Source of the DNA: Epichloe hybrida
Taxonomy: Eukaryota; Ascomycota; Sordariomycetes; Hypocreales; Clavicipitaceae
NCBI GenBank assembly: GCA_019022495.1
Contig: JAFEKR010000026.1
Span: 124,001 to 188,000, forward strand
DNA: 64,000 nt
Direction of reading: 5' to 3'
A program made the translations under genes and the position numbers. Each line of letters opens with the position of its first letter. The first letter of the stretch is position 1. A model generated the notes under the pieces. The model was not told the origin of the DNA and ran no database searches. It worked only from the letters and a program-made list of their open reading frames with translations. This document shows positions 22,465-35,300 of the stretch, in pieces.

Positions 22465-25400
22465 TAAGATTCTAATTAGTTTAGCTTAGGCCTAGGATAA
22501 TAGTCTTACTACAAAAAAACCTACAGATAAGAAAATAAGAATATAGGTATCCTTATAGCAAGACAATCACTAGTTAGTAGTGCTAGCGCTATTTAATATA
22601 AGCGCGGAACATTTGATAATCCACCCTAAATTATTATTAAAATAGGATTAGAAGAACATAAAGAAAATAAAGATAATACTAGAAAGCACAAGTAAGGATA
22701 AGATCCTATACTAGGGAATCCTATATAAACTAGTTAAGGTAAAAGATAGCATAGGCTATATAAAGGTCTACTAAGTTAGTTACTATATTACTAATATAGG
22801 AAAAGGAATACTCCTAGGGATAGACTAAACCCTAGAGTATAAACCTATAGTAATAAACTAGAAGTAAGGTTTCTAGAGGTTTTTAATAACCTAGGATTAT
22901 ATTACTTTTACCATAGGTAAGCAAAAACTATATAAGGTAGTAAAGTAGTCTTCTATTACACTATTACTAGTATTACTAAAGATTAAGGTAATTAACCTAG
23001 AGGTAATAGAAGAAAATACTAATAAAAATTTATTAATAAGTAATATAGTAAGTAATAACCTAAGTTATAGCGTAATTATAGTAATAGTAGTAGAATATAC
23101 TTACATATTAAAGAAGAAAAAACTAAAAAGCATAATAGCGCTCTAGGTAGTGTTTTATAAAGAATTAGTAGCGTCTATATAAGAGATAGATAGTAACACA
23201 CCCTTATAGTAAATTCTAAAAGAGTACATAAAATTCGTAAATATATTTTTAAAGGAGCTAGCTAGTAAGCTCCTAGAATTAGGTAGTTATACTTATATAA
23301 TTAAATTAGAAAAGGGAAAATAACTACCCTAGGGACTTATATATAACCTAGCTAAAAAAGAGCTAGAAGTGCTTAGGGAGTACCTAGCAAGTATGTAGGA
23401 GAAAGGGTAAATTAGAAGATTAATAAGCCTAGTAGGAGCCCTAATTTTATTTATTCCGAAAGAATCAGGGAAATTAAGGCTTTATATAAATTATAAAGGC
23501 CTTAATAGGATTACTATTAAAAATAAGGCCCCTTTACTACTAATATCCGAAATCCTTAATTAATTAGTAAGTATAAAGATTTTTATATTACTAAATCTTT
23601 AAGAGGCGTATTACTAGCTATATATCCGCAAGGGTAATAAGTAAAAGATAGCATTCTATTACCACTATAGGCACTTTAAATATCTTATCATGCTATTTAG
23701 GTTAGTAAATACGCTAGCTACTTTTTAGGAATATATTAATAATACTCTTAAGGGGCTTATAAACAAATTCTATATTATTTACCTTAATAACACCCTAATA
23801 TATAGTAGTAACCCTATAAGATATATAGAGTATATTAAAAGGGTGCTAGAGTAACTTTAGGACATAGACCTTTATATTAACCTTAAAAAGTACTAATTTT
23901 TAGTTATAAAAGTAATGTTCCTAGGTTTTATTATATTTAAGAAGGGCATTAAGATAAAACTATTACAGGTTAAAGCTATTATAACCTAGCTAATACCTAG
24001 TAGTATATTTAATATTTAATTATTCCTTAGGTTTATAGGGTTTTACTAATGCTTTATAAAATAGTATAGTAAGGTAGTAGTCCTACTAATAAACTATCTA
24101 AAAGGTATTTAACTAGCGGAGTTTAAGCTAGAGCCTAGTAAACTTATAGCATTTAGAGAACTCTAGAAGAAGTTCTAGGAGGCACTAATTTTAGTACACT
24201 TTAACCTACTTTATTTGCTAAGAGTAAAGATAGATACATCTAGTTATATAATTAGAGCTATACTTATAATATTAGTGCTAGGTAGCTAGCACCTAGTAAC
24301 GTATTTTTTAAGGAAGTTAACTAATATTAAACTTTACTACTTAACCCTAGATACTAAGTTATTAGTAATCTAAGAGGTATTTTGAGCCTAGAGATATTAC
24401 CTTATGTATTTAACTTATTAGATTATAGTTATAATAGACTATTTAAATTATAAATACCTAGCTATAAAGCTAAAGCTAACTAGTAAGTAAGTAATAGCAT
24501 TAGATAAGCTCTATCTATTTAATTTTAGGATTAAATATTATATAAGTAAGTTAAATCCTACTAATACCTTATTAAGAAGAGTAAATTATATTAGTAAGAA
24601 GTATAGGGCAGAGGCTATATCCTTATAGCTACCTAGCTTCTTATCTAAGTTTATAAATGCTAAGTAATAAGGATACTATATAAGTAATAGTATAGTTATA
24701 GGTCCTAAGATTATATTACTTAGCGTAGCTAATAGTTTATTATAAGAATACTATAAGGGCTACACTAGCCTCTAGGGTTTTAAGAAGATATAACTTAATT
24801 ATATTATTAAGAAACCTAATAGTCCTATAAAGCCTATAAGTAGTACGCTAACTAGGTCTACTAATTATAAGTAGTAAGGTCACGCCTTATTTATATTTAT
24901 TAATATTTCTATAAGTCTAGCAAGCCTATAGGTTAGGAGTCTAGCTAGGTTAGTAGTTAGTAAGCAGCGTAGGCGCCCCCTTAAAACGCTACTTAGCTAT
25001 AATTTATCTATAAGTCTAAAAGCATACTATAAGCTAGCTACTTATAGTAGTATTATAGTAAGAATATAAGTAATCTAGTAAACCTATTCTAAGTTCGCAC
25101 ATAACACGTGTCCTATATACATAAAATTAGAGACTCTAATTTAAGTTATATTATTTTAAGTATAGCAAGGTAATAACTTTACTATAGGTTATAGGAAGCT
25201 ACTTAAGAGTAGTAACCTTAAAGCATTATAAATATAGTTTATTAGGCCCTCTAAGCTATTAATATTTTAAAATAAAGTTTTTATTCTAGTAAGTATAAGA
25301 AAGGAAATTTTACTACTTACTTATAATAACCTAGTAATAGGCTATTAGGGAGTTAGTAAGACCCTCTATTAGATTATAAGTTAGTATTACTAGCTAATAA

Positions 25401-26660
25401 TAAAGAAAGATACTAAGTTATATATATAAACTTACGTAAGCTATTAGACTTTAAAGCTAAGGTACTATAAACCTTATAGTAAGCTAGCTACACTACTAGT
25501 GCCTAATTAGCCTTTTTAAGAATTATTAATAGATTTTATTATAGGGCTACTACCTATAAAAGACGTAAATCAGACTTATAATACAATCTTAGTTATTATA
25601 GACTATTTTACAAAATATAGTATTTATATCCCTATTTTAACGCAGATAACTAGTAATAGGTTAGCTACTATATTCCTAGAGTATGTTTTTAGGGATTATA
25701 GCGCCCTAGAAAGCATTATTATAAACTATAGTTTAACTTTTACTAGTAGGTTTTAGATAACCTTTTACTATCTTATTATAACTAAGTAGTAACTAAGCAC
25801 TGCGTTTTACTTATAAATAGATAGTTAGATAGAACGTTTAAACTAAGTTTTAGAATATTATTTAAGAGCCTTTGCTTACTTTAATTAGACTAATTAGGCT
25901 AATAATCTTTTAATAGTATAGTTTACGTATAATATAAGCATTTATTTAACTTATAGCTATACCCTAGCTAAGGCACTATAAGGCTATAACCCTAGGGGAC
26001 TATAGTAAGTGGTTATAGATATTCCTATAGTAAATAACTAGGTAAAGACTTATACTACTACACTAAGAGATAGATATATAGTAATTAAGTAGCTTTTAAG
26101 TAACTTATAAGCTTAGTATATAAAACACTATAATAAGAAGCGGACCCTAATAAAGTTTAGAGTAGGTAACTATATTTTATTATTTATAAAGAATATTAAC
26201 TTATAGTAACCTAGTAGGAAGCTAAGTATAAAGTATTTAGGCCCTTATAAAATCGAAAAGGTAATTAGCACCTATAGATTAGTATATTAATTAAAGCTAT
26301 TACCTAGAATATATTTATATAATGTTTTTAACATTACTAATCTTAAACTATTTATAGGGGACTTATCTAGTATAGAAGATATATCCTTACTATAAGAGAA
26401 TATCGCGGATAACGAATAGGAGTTTAAAGTTAAAAGAATTATATTATATTACTATAACAGGAGATATTAGAAATACCTAGTTAAATAAAAGCGCTATAAT
26501 ACTTTAGAGAATTCTTAAGTAAAGAAAAGAGATTTTATTATAATAAATATTATTAAGAATTACAAGCAGTAATTAAGCAGCTAGTTCACGGACATAAAGG
26601 TATATTTAGTAAAGTTTAGATAGTAGTAGCAATATATAAAAAAATCCAGATAATTTCTTA
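22465..26660 (+). pseudogene. Gypsy-1 gag end and pol polyprotein relic (copy B)
   Basis: Continues the frame interrupted at 8765. Ignoring stops, it reads an aspartic protease remnant near 22590 (LFNI in place of a DTG-type triad), and reverse transcriptase at about 23470-23960 with LRLYINYKGLNRITIKNKAP near 23476 and a YLNN relic of the YLDD box near 23780. RNase H follows at about 24220-24370, then the integrase zinc and catalytic regions at about 25430-26300, and a chromodomain at about 26440-26520. The domain order is that of Ty3/gypsy. Every domain is inactivated by TAG/TAA stops. The copy is collinear with 47600-51850. Confidence 0.85.
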
Positions 26661-26878
26661 AACTTTAGACAACCTAACTCGCAGCTACTTTATACTAATT
26701 ACCTTATTAACACATCACCTACCTATTCCTTAGTAGTCTTAGCTATAATAATAAGGGTAGAGGATTTATTCTTATTATTAGAGAAATCCCCCTCCCTATA
26801 TATATATATATAAAGCTTACTAGGGAGGTCTAGTAGCCTAATATAAGTAGGAAGCACGGATATGTTAGTAATAAGCTA

Positions 26879-26886
26879 CTAGTAAG
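26879..26886. repeat. 8-bp target duplication CTAGTAAG (left) of the hAT element
   Basis: CTAGTAAG at 26879-26886 is repeated at 39728-39735. An 8-bp duplication is diagnostic of hAT transposons, and the uninterrupted Gypsy-1 copies carry this target once (for example near 52055-52070). Confidence 0.96.
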
Positions 26887-27055
26887 CAGAGCATTGCAAT
26901 ACAATACAATACATTTGATGTATTGTGTATTGTATTGTATTGTATTGACAATACAATACAATACAATACATTACACAATACAATACATCCAAAATTTTAC
27001 AATACAATACAATACATGTATTATTTGTATTGTTTTGTATTTTTTTTCTTTTTTT
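26887..27055. repeat. hAT left end: TIR plus subterminal ATTGT/ACAAT arrays
   Basis: The 10-bp TIR is followed by short runs of ACAAT-type pentamers, then their complements (TATTG), then the first orientation again. These opposing arrays can fold into hairpins. hAT transposases commonly recognise short subterminal repeats (family knowledge), so the arrays may be binding sites. Confidence 0.85.
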
Positions 27056-27130
27056 TAGTTTTAAGTTAAATTCCTTTATTATAAGGTATATATAGTTTAT
27101 TTAATACCTTTTAATAGCATAATACTCTAT

Positions 27131-27490
27131 AATAGCTTATAATAGCTTATAATAGCTTATAATAGCTTATAATAGCTTATAATAGCTTATAATAGCTTAT
27201 AATAGCTTATAATAGCTTATAATAGCTTATAATAGCTTATAATAGCTTATAATAGCTTATATAGCTTATAATAGCTTATATAGCTTATAATAGCTTATAT
27301 AGCTTATAATAGCTTATAATAGCTTATAATAGCTTATAATAGCTTATAATAGCTTATAATAGCTTATAATAGCTTATAATAGCTTATAATAGCTTATAAT
27401 AGCTTATAATAGCTTATAATAGCTTATGATAGCTGATAATAGCTTATAATAGCTTATAATAGCTTATAATAGCTTATAATAGCTTATAAT
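27131..27490. repeat. Tandem 10-bp array AATAGCTTAT, about 36 units
   Basis: Near-perfect head-to-tail copies of AATAGCTTAT. In the middle (about 27250-27310) the units alternate with a 9-bp form lacking one A. The AGCT core is palindromic. It lies inside the hAT element, 3' of the transposase. No coding potential. Confidence 0.97.
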
Positions 27491-27744
27491 ACATTATAAA
27501 TTATGATACATTATAATAGGTTCTAATAGCTTATATATATATTACTTATATTGCTTATATAACTCAAAATATTATTAGTGTTAAAGTTTAATTAAAATTA
27601 AATAGTAAATAAATAACTTATATATAAATATAAGTATAAGGAAATTACTATAAGAAAAGCTATACTTTTTAATTACTTAGTATTTTAAGGTTTTTAAAAA
27701 TATTAATAAAATAAAATACTTTTCTTTTTTATGTTTTTTTAAAA

Positions 27745-27845
27745 TAATAATAATAGTAATAATAATAATAGTAATAATAATAATAGTAATAATAATAATA
27801 ATAGTAATAATAATAGTAATAGTAATAGTAATAGTAATAGTAAAA
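27745..27845. repeat. Trinucleotide tract (AAT/AGT)n
   Basis: About 100 bp of AATAATAGT-type triplets just beyond the 3' end of the hAT transposase. Simple repeat. Confidence 0.95.
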
Positions 27846-27939
27846 ATACTGTAAAATATAGGAAAACATTTGTAAATATAAAAAAATTTATTAAGGGAAA
27901 ACTAGACTAAACTAGGAAAAAACCCTTATAATAACTTAC

Positions 27940-30924
27940 TTAAAGATCTGAATTAGAATAAATATCATCTTTAGAGAAAGATTTAATATTAGGTAAATCA
28001 TTAGATTTACCTAAGTTAAAATCTTCCTTTAAAGAAGATATAGACTCTTTAGAATCAGAGCTATAATACTTATAAAGCTCTAAGTATTGCTTAGTAATAA
28101 TATTTCCTTCCTTTTCCTAATTCTTTAATAAGATTAATTCCTTTAAAGTAAAATTCTTTAAAGAAGTTTGTCTCTTTATAAGAATATTACCTCTAGTATT
28201 AAAAGTGCTTTCTATAGCACTAGAGGTAGTAGGAATAGCTAGGTATTTCCTAGTAATAATACTTAAAATAAGGAAAGATTTAGTATTATCTTCCCACTAT
28301 TTAAAGATATCCTCCTATAATAATATTAATATATTAATAAGATTATTAATATAAGAAAGGGATTTACTTACCTTATCTTCTTAAATATCTAGCTTAGTAT
28401 AAGTAAAAATCTCATTTTTTTCTATTCTTTTAAATAGACTTTTCCCTCTTATTAGGAAATAAACCTTTATAAAGGTTAGTTTTAGGCTTAGGCCTAGGAT
28501 TTTTAAAAGTCCTAGGTTAACTAGGCCCTGCAAGATTAACTATAAATTAGGTATTTGCGTGTTAATCTTGCTTGCTAATATTAATATTAGCTTAGTTCTC
28601 TTTATAAAGAGGTAAAATCCTAATAATATTATATATTAGTATATTAAAACTATGATTAAGAAAGGATTATTATATAATACTTACAAATTATAATCCTTTT
28701 TAAGGTTTTTTATTAACCTTTCTAAGGTTTAATCTCCTAGCTTTAGCTTCTCCTTTATAGTAAGAAGGTTAAGCTAAGGGTCTAATAACATAGCATATAA
28801 ATAAAGCTAATATAAGAAGTAATTATTTCCTATATCTTTAGGAAAATAATTAGCTAGCTTATTTAAGCTAATATCTATAGATGCTATAAAGGCCTTGCCT
28901 CAAGGGCTATAAGTTTCCTATTATAAGTTAATATATAAAGGATATAATATAAGAAAGTAATATATATACCTAGTAAAGATAAGCCTTTTAGTCCTCTTTT
29001 ATATTATTAAGATATTTATATATCCTAATAATAAAAAGTGGGACTAAACCTAAAGTATTATACTTCTGGCTTTGAAGTATAATAGTAGGTTCATAAAAGA
29101 CCTCTAATATGCTGCTTAAGGTAGCTAAATCAGCCCATTCTTGCGTTGTTGGAATAGCATCCTTAAGAGCTGCAATATTAGACTCCCTATTAAGAAAAAT
29201 AATAGCTTCTTTAAGCTCTAAAGAAGTATTAATCATCTTATAGGTTGAATTCCACCTAGTTTCATTGGCTATAGATATAATTAGTATTATATAAAATAAT
29301 ATATATTAAAGATAACTTACCTAAAGGAATTCTTGTAATATTGCAATTCTTAGCAATATAGCCTTCATTTTTTGCCTTACGTAAAGATTTTAACCAAGTC
29401 TTATATAATCCTTGGTTATTCTTAATAATAATAGCAACCCTTTTAATTTTACCAAGGATTCCTATAGAAATATTAGTAATAATACTAATAATAACTATAA
29501 TAAATTACTTACCATTTGCTAAGGATTTAAATTCCTTATAATCTTGTCTCTCCTTAATAGAAGAGATATCTTCCGTAGAATAGTGTAAAAATTCACTATT
29601 CTTAAAAGCTTCTAAATCCTCTTTAGAAGAAGTTGATTTAATAAAGCTTGTTATAATATCCTTTGTAACAATGTTTAAAACATGTGCTACACATCGAATA
29701 TTATAAGGTTTTTCTATAATAATACTTTTATAGTTCTTATTAATATAAGAAGACATAAAAGTATTATTATTAGACCTATTATCTCTAGTAAAACTAGTAT
29801 TATTCTATTAGTAAAAGGTTATATAATATATTAAAAGACTAAAGATAATAGCTAACATACCTTGAGATTATCTTTGGCTTAAGCTGATATTCTTGAATTA
29901 TTTTATTGAAGGATTCATGAATATAGGCTCTAGTGTGAGAATTTGATAGATATTCAAATCCTATAATATAAGATAATTAGTATAATAATTATAACTTACC
30001 TTATATTTATAATAGAATAATAGGATTTACTTACCTAAAAGCTTATATTTAAGTTGAAAGTTTGGGTCTAGCCAACTAGCTATAATACCTAAATAGGACT
30101 TATTGAAGTCTAGATATCTAACTGAATAGATATAGATCCTTGATTTTGAAGATTATATTGAATCTTCTGGATGATTTGCTGCTTAGAAATATTATATATA
30201 GTATGAATTCTATGTGCAATACTTCTATAATTTAGCAAAGAAGCTAAATTATTATTCCTAAGTTTAAGTTAGCTTATATATATAAAAAATAGTATAAAAA
30301 AGAATACATTACTTACCTAGAATAATAATTTAGTAATTCTTTAAAGGAATTACTATTAATAATAGTAAAAGCAATGTTATTTTCTAGTATAAATCTTATA
30401 ACTAGATTAATTGCCTTTTCTGATGAAAATTCCTCTGAGGAAATTGTAGAATTTCGAGCCCTTTTAGTAGGAAAAAAGGATGTTCAAGATGATTGGCCTG
30501 GGGATTGTGGCTGGATTTCAGGCACTATTATAATATTAGTAATAAGATTATTATAAGATAATATAAATAACTTACTTATTATCTTAGTAGGTTGTTTTTC
30601 TTCTAATTTAGAAGTAGTAATATTCTTATGCTTTAGCTTATAATGGGATATTCCATTAGAAGCTTGGAATCTCTTAGCCTTACTTTTAAAGGTAAAAGTA
30701 TAATTAGGCTGTGAGTAAAAATATATAATTACCCTTTCTTTATTTAAATTAATTTTAGATAACTGAAAATTAAATAAATTATGGGTAAATATATATGATT
30801 TTGAAGAGAATTCGTAACTAGCCTGATTTTCTAGGTCTTTTTCATGTAAACCTGGAAGATTACTAGGCTGGCTAGGCCTAATAGGCTGAGAAGATTCATC
30901 AGAAGGATAAAAAGAGGAATCTAT
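27940..30924 (-). pseudogene. hAT transposase, about 11 exons, lightly RIP-damaged
   Basis: A cut-and-paste transposase. The start is probably at 30922-30924, now ATA (ATG lost by G to A change). Introns with GTAAGT/GTATGT donors, CTAA-like branch sites and TAG acceptors are visible at 30525-30575, 30258-30316, 29961-30034, 29815-29860, 29462-29512, 29269-29320, 28918-28969, 28620-28684 and 28315-28371; the first (near 30709-30790) is uncertain. A BED-like finger segment lies near 30620-30700 (RFQASNGISHYKLKHKN). SISIQLDI with a lost Trp is near 30115-30140. TRDNRSNNNT and RCVAHVLNIVTKD are at 29670-29810, and NETRWNSTYKMI at 29234-29268. The C-terminal hATC dimerisation domain with SSAIESTFNTRGNIL lies near 28150-28240. 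Damage is about eight or nine TAG/TAA/TGA stops (for example 28988-28990) and one apparent 1-nt frameshift near 30100. Confidence 0.9.
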
Positions 30925-31707
30925 GTTAAATAAGAGGTGTTTTTTGCTGTTTTTTGCTGAATTTTCCTGAATTTTCCTGAATTTGATTTTTTCTTTTTTC
31001 CTTTTGTTATGTTTTTTTATTGTTTGTTTTGTATGATTTTCTGTGTTTTTAAGGGTTTTTTTAGGGGTTTTTTTAGGGATTTTTAGGGGTTTTTTTTTAG
31101 GGTTTTTGGGGTTTTGAGGGTTTTTTTGGGTTTTTTATAGCTAAAAAGAGATTTTAAAGAAACTTAAATAAGAAGAATAATAAGGGATAATAGTAAGAAT
31201 AACAGGTAAGCTTTTCTTACGTGATTTGGATTTTTTGCGATTTTTTATGATTTTTGTAAGGGAAAAAGAAAAGAAAAGAAAAGAAAAGAAAAGAGAAGCG
31301 GGGTAATAGTGCACTAAAAAATCACGCAATTTTTTTGCCCCACTTTAATGACTAATCTATTTGATTTGCTACAAATTGCTTACATAACATATTACCCCAC
31401 TTCAAGACCTATTTTTAGACCCACTTTTTTATTTATACTCTTTATTTAAAGATAGTAATATCTTATATATAAATATATAGTAAATTCTTTTTTTTTATAT
31501 TTAAAATACTATTTTCTTTAATTTAAAAAAAACTAATTTTATTATATAAAATTATATAAAATTATATAATATATATATATAGCTTAGGCTTTATAATATC
31601 TTTTTATTATACTTATATAACTATTATAAAGTTTAATTATTAAATTAAAATAAGTATTTCTAATTAAAATAAGTATTTAGAAACTTTTTTATAGGATTTT
31701 TACTTAT
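30925..31707. other. hAT 5' flank of the transposase: T/G-rich tract and (AAAAG)n
   Basis: There is no gene on either strand. At 31030-31140 the minus strand reads as degenerate CCCTAAAAA units, resembling interrupted telomere-type CCCTAA repeats, 100-200 bp upstream of the transposase start. An (AAAAG)n tract lies at about 31261-31300. The rest is AT-rich. Confidence 0.7.
31703..31707. repeat. Target-site duplication CTTAT (left) of Copia-B
   Basis: CTTAT at 31703-31707 is repeated at 38513-38517. Confidence 0.95.
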
Positions 31708-32016
31708 TGTTAGAACAAAGGTGATATCAATCGCGCGTCGCAGCCGCAATTACCTAGCAGAAGTTCGGGCCGCGCGCGGACCCCACACGTAACCCACAAC
31801 CTAGCACGTTAATTAGCTAGGAAATGTGGGGATATAAACACCTAACCCCTTTTCCCTTTATATATTATAACTTCTAGCTTTTTACCTCTCTTTTCTAATA
31901 ACTTAATTAATCATAATAATAGATAACGTAGCCTAGAATAAATAATTAATAATAATACTATTCTTTAGGCTTATAACTATATTATATATTAAATTCAATA
32001 CCCTATGAATCTAACA
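31708..32016 (+). repeat. Copia-B 5' LTR, 309 bp, mutated only in its inner part
   Basis: The first about 130 bp are GC-rich and unmutated (CGCGCGTCGCAGCC, GGGCCGCGCGCGGACCCC). The remaining about 170 bp carry RIP-type changes relative to the 3' LTR (for example TTTAGGCTTATAAC against TTCGGGCTCATAAC). Confidence 0.95.
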
Positions 32017-32357
32017 CTAATTAGTAGTTACCTTTATAGATAACTATGTAGTCTTTGAACACTGTAAATTAGCAAGGTTAATTAGAAGAGGTAGCTTATC
32101 TAACAATAACTTGCCCTATGTAATAGGAGGGCTATGTTTGATAATAAGTTATGCTAACAAAAAGGTATAATATAGCTCTCTTCTTACTTTAGTATTAATA
32201 TCTATATCTATATAGACTCTAAAATAATAAAGAAAGGTTTAACGCTAGTAACTAAGCTATCCCCTTATCTTTCTTTATTATACGTTCTATTATGTATTTA
32301 AAGTTAACTGCCTCGCCTCGCGATCCTTCACATCCAAAACACGTTACATAATTATAG

Positions 32358-35300
32358 TTGTATTTTTTTCCTTATATTACAAGATCTGCCTCCCTTAATC
32401 AATTAGAATATTGGATGCAGCTAGACTGTCTAGGACCTCTAGTTAATTCAGAGTTCCTAGTGAGACTAATAGCTATAACAATACTATGGAAGGCGTTAAA
32501 ACAGGAGATAATAATAAATACCTTAATAAAGGAAAAACCCCTATATATACTAACCTATAACCCTATATCTCTACAAGGCTTTAATAATATATTATAGAGA
32601 AACTACTTTAATAAATAGGAAGTTCTAAATATAAAGAGATAAAAACACCTAAGGAAATTAGTCTTTATATCCTTATAAAGACTAAATAATATAAGGAGCA
32701 AGGGTTATTTAGAAGAATACTATTCTCCGAATTTAGTAATAACTTTTATAGATAGTTAAGGGATAAGTTTGCGGAAGGAAGAGACCTTTTATAGAATAGA
32801 CTTTAAGACTATCTTCTTTATAATAGAGTGTATATAACTGTTAGAAGAGGCACTAAGATAGTAAATAACCTTAAAGAAGTAGTAAACTAAGAAGAATTTA
32901 GATTTTAGACTCTTAAAGAAATTAAAGAGGCTAGGAAGAAGTATATAGGCTTCTAAAAAAACCTATAGAATAAAGAGTTTTTCTGTAATCTACTAGATAA
33001 TAGTAATATTAGAACTAGGTAACCTACCCTATTACCCTATTTATTAGTATAATCACTATTAAAAGGATTAATAAGCTAGACTCCCCTAGGAAGACTAAGT
33101 TAATCCCCTCTAGGAAGGCCTAGCTAATCTCCCCTAGGAAGGTTAATTAACCTAGAGTTAAGACTACCTAAGGATACTATTTGTAAGCATCTATAGGTGA
33201 CTCCCTTGCCTATACCTTTACTAGAGGTAAGTTAGTAGTATTACCCTAGTAACACTACTAATAATACCCCTAAGCAGGAGAGTTACTAATAGAGGTAACC
33301 TATACTATCTAGGGCTAGTAATGCCCCTATTAGCATAGCTTAAAGAGATATAATTCCTCTTTCCTAATATAAGGAAGAGGAGGATTAGAGGGAATAATAA
33401 GCCCTAAGGGTACTACCTATAAAGCTACCCTCTTACTTCCTAAGGACCTTACTACCCCTTCTATAAATATAAAGGGAAACACTTAGAGAACCCCTATAGA
33501 CTTAGAGACCTTTGCTAAAGTAGATTATTAATCTATCTAAGGTATACCCTAAAGAATAACTCTATAGCGCTAATAACTATAATATCCTTAAATTAAAGCT
33601 TTAAATATTCTATAGAAAGTATGAGTTACTTAATATCTAGCCTAAATAAGTAGGTTATACTTTTAAGGTTATGCTTAAAGGTAAAGTACTATAATACTAT
33701 ATAGACTACCTCTTTAAACCTAGATAACTATAAGATCTCCCTATGCTTATTAGCTATATAAGAGAATAATTTAAAACTAAGGATATATAGTAAAGATATC
33801 TGCTAGAGTGGAATAATACCTCCCTGTGAGAAATAGTAAATAATAACCTAAGTAAGTTAATAATTAAATGCTTTAATAAACTTATAGAAAGACTAGCTAT
33901 CTTGTAATAAGTAGTGCTTAAAGTAAGCTAAACTAAAAGGGCACTCTGGAATTAACTTATTAGAGCTTGTTATAGTATCCTAGAGTGTAGAGGAGCAATT
34001 ATAGATCTGCTAGATAGACTATAAGAGTTTTGTAAATAGATTAGAATAACCCTTTATTTTATTAAGGAAGAGAAGAAAAACTATTAATAGTTTCTAACTA
34101 AAGCTATAACCCTAGAGTAATTCTAGACTAACTAAAGATACAATGGGAATAAAAAGGAGACCTAATACCCCTTAAAACCATAAGAAAGAGAAAGTACTCC
34201 CTATATAAAGAAGTGCTATGTATGTGGTAAGGAAGGATGCTAGTTATCTAAGCACCCTAAAGAGGACTGTAAGAAGGCGTTTTAACGCTTTAAGAATTAC
34301 TACCTTACGAATCTGACTAATGACTTATATCATTCATTCCTTATATAGTATAAGGGAGAACATAAGTCCTAACCCCCTGTTAATAATAAAATCGCTTAGT
34401 ATATAAAGAGTATTGGATTTAATAATAGCCTTAATGATATAGATAGGCTAGTACCTATAAGCTTCTTTACACATAGAACCTATATTAATGGCGAGAAAAT
34501 GGTTTAATTCCTAATAAGGTAAGTAGCGTATTATAGCCTAAGTAAAGAAAACCCTTTTTAGCAGGAACTTATAAATAAAGCCCTAGTAATGTTTATATTA
34601 GAAGATTGCTATTCCTATGTAATATTCTAAGGGATTATGCCTAATACAGGAGCCGTAAAGTTCTCTATAGCAGGGCACCCTTAATTCCTTACTTTATAAT
34701 ATTAGATGCTCATATTATAGCTTAATAAATTAATAGAGAAAAAGGCATTAGTTAGGTTTAGCGTGGGAGACCTGATTATTACGCTTAGAGCGGCTAATAT
34801 GCCTACCCCCTTTAGAAATATTCTCTTTTAGGTTATCCCTATAAACACTCTATTCCTCTTATCCCTTAATAATATAGACTATCTAAAGATTAACTTTAAT
34901 ATCTCTAAGAACACGCTATAATAAGGAAACATTAAAGTCCTTATTATATGTAAATAGGGCCACGCCTAGATGCTTCTTATATAGAAAGAAGAAGCAGTTA
35001 CTTAGAGCTACCTTATAGAAGGCGAGCTATAGCAACTACACCGCCGCTTTAGATATCTATTAATCTGATATTTACATAAGGTTCTTTGTAAATCAGGGCA
35101 TAATATTAACATTAAAGCTATTAGGGAGCTGATAAGAATCTACTACTAATGCTAAATGTATATAGATAGCCCTAATTACTTTAAGTTTACCCTTAAGGAT
35201 AAGTGTAGCTTTAATTATAAAGTAATAGTAAATATCTTTTACCTAGATAGCAACTGCCTTATACTTCACGCTATAGATATAGCTATAGCGTTTAACGTAG

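Noticed and set aside
27131..27490. Regular repeat array resembling a CRISPR array
   Set aside because: The units are 10 bp and directly abutting, with no spacers and no cas genes. The setting is eukaryotic.
29961..29999. Shorter alternative intron using the inner GTAAGT donor in the hAT transposase
   Set aside because: At 39 nt it is shorter than the other introns (46-74 nt). The outer donor gives a 74-nt intron, and the frame before it fits the hAT family better.
30374..30556. 60-codon plus-strand frame
   Set aside because: Antisense to a coding exon and intron of the hAT transposase, whose minus-strand reading has clear family motifs.
31141..31329. 62-codon minus-strand frame rich in Ser, Phe and Lys
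   Set aside because: It arises from the (AAAAG)n and T-rich simple sequence upstream of the hAT transposase. No family resemblance.
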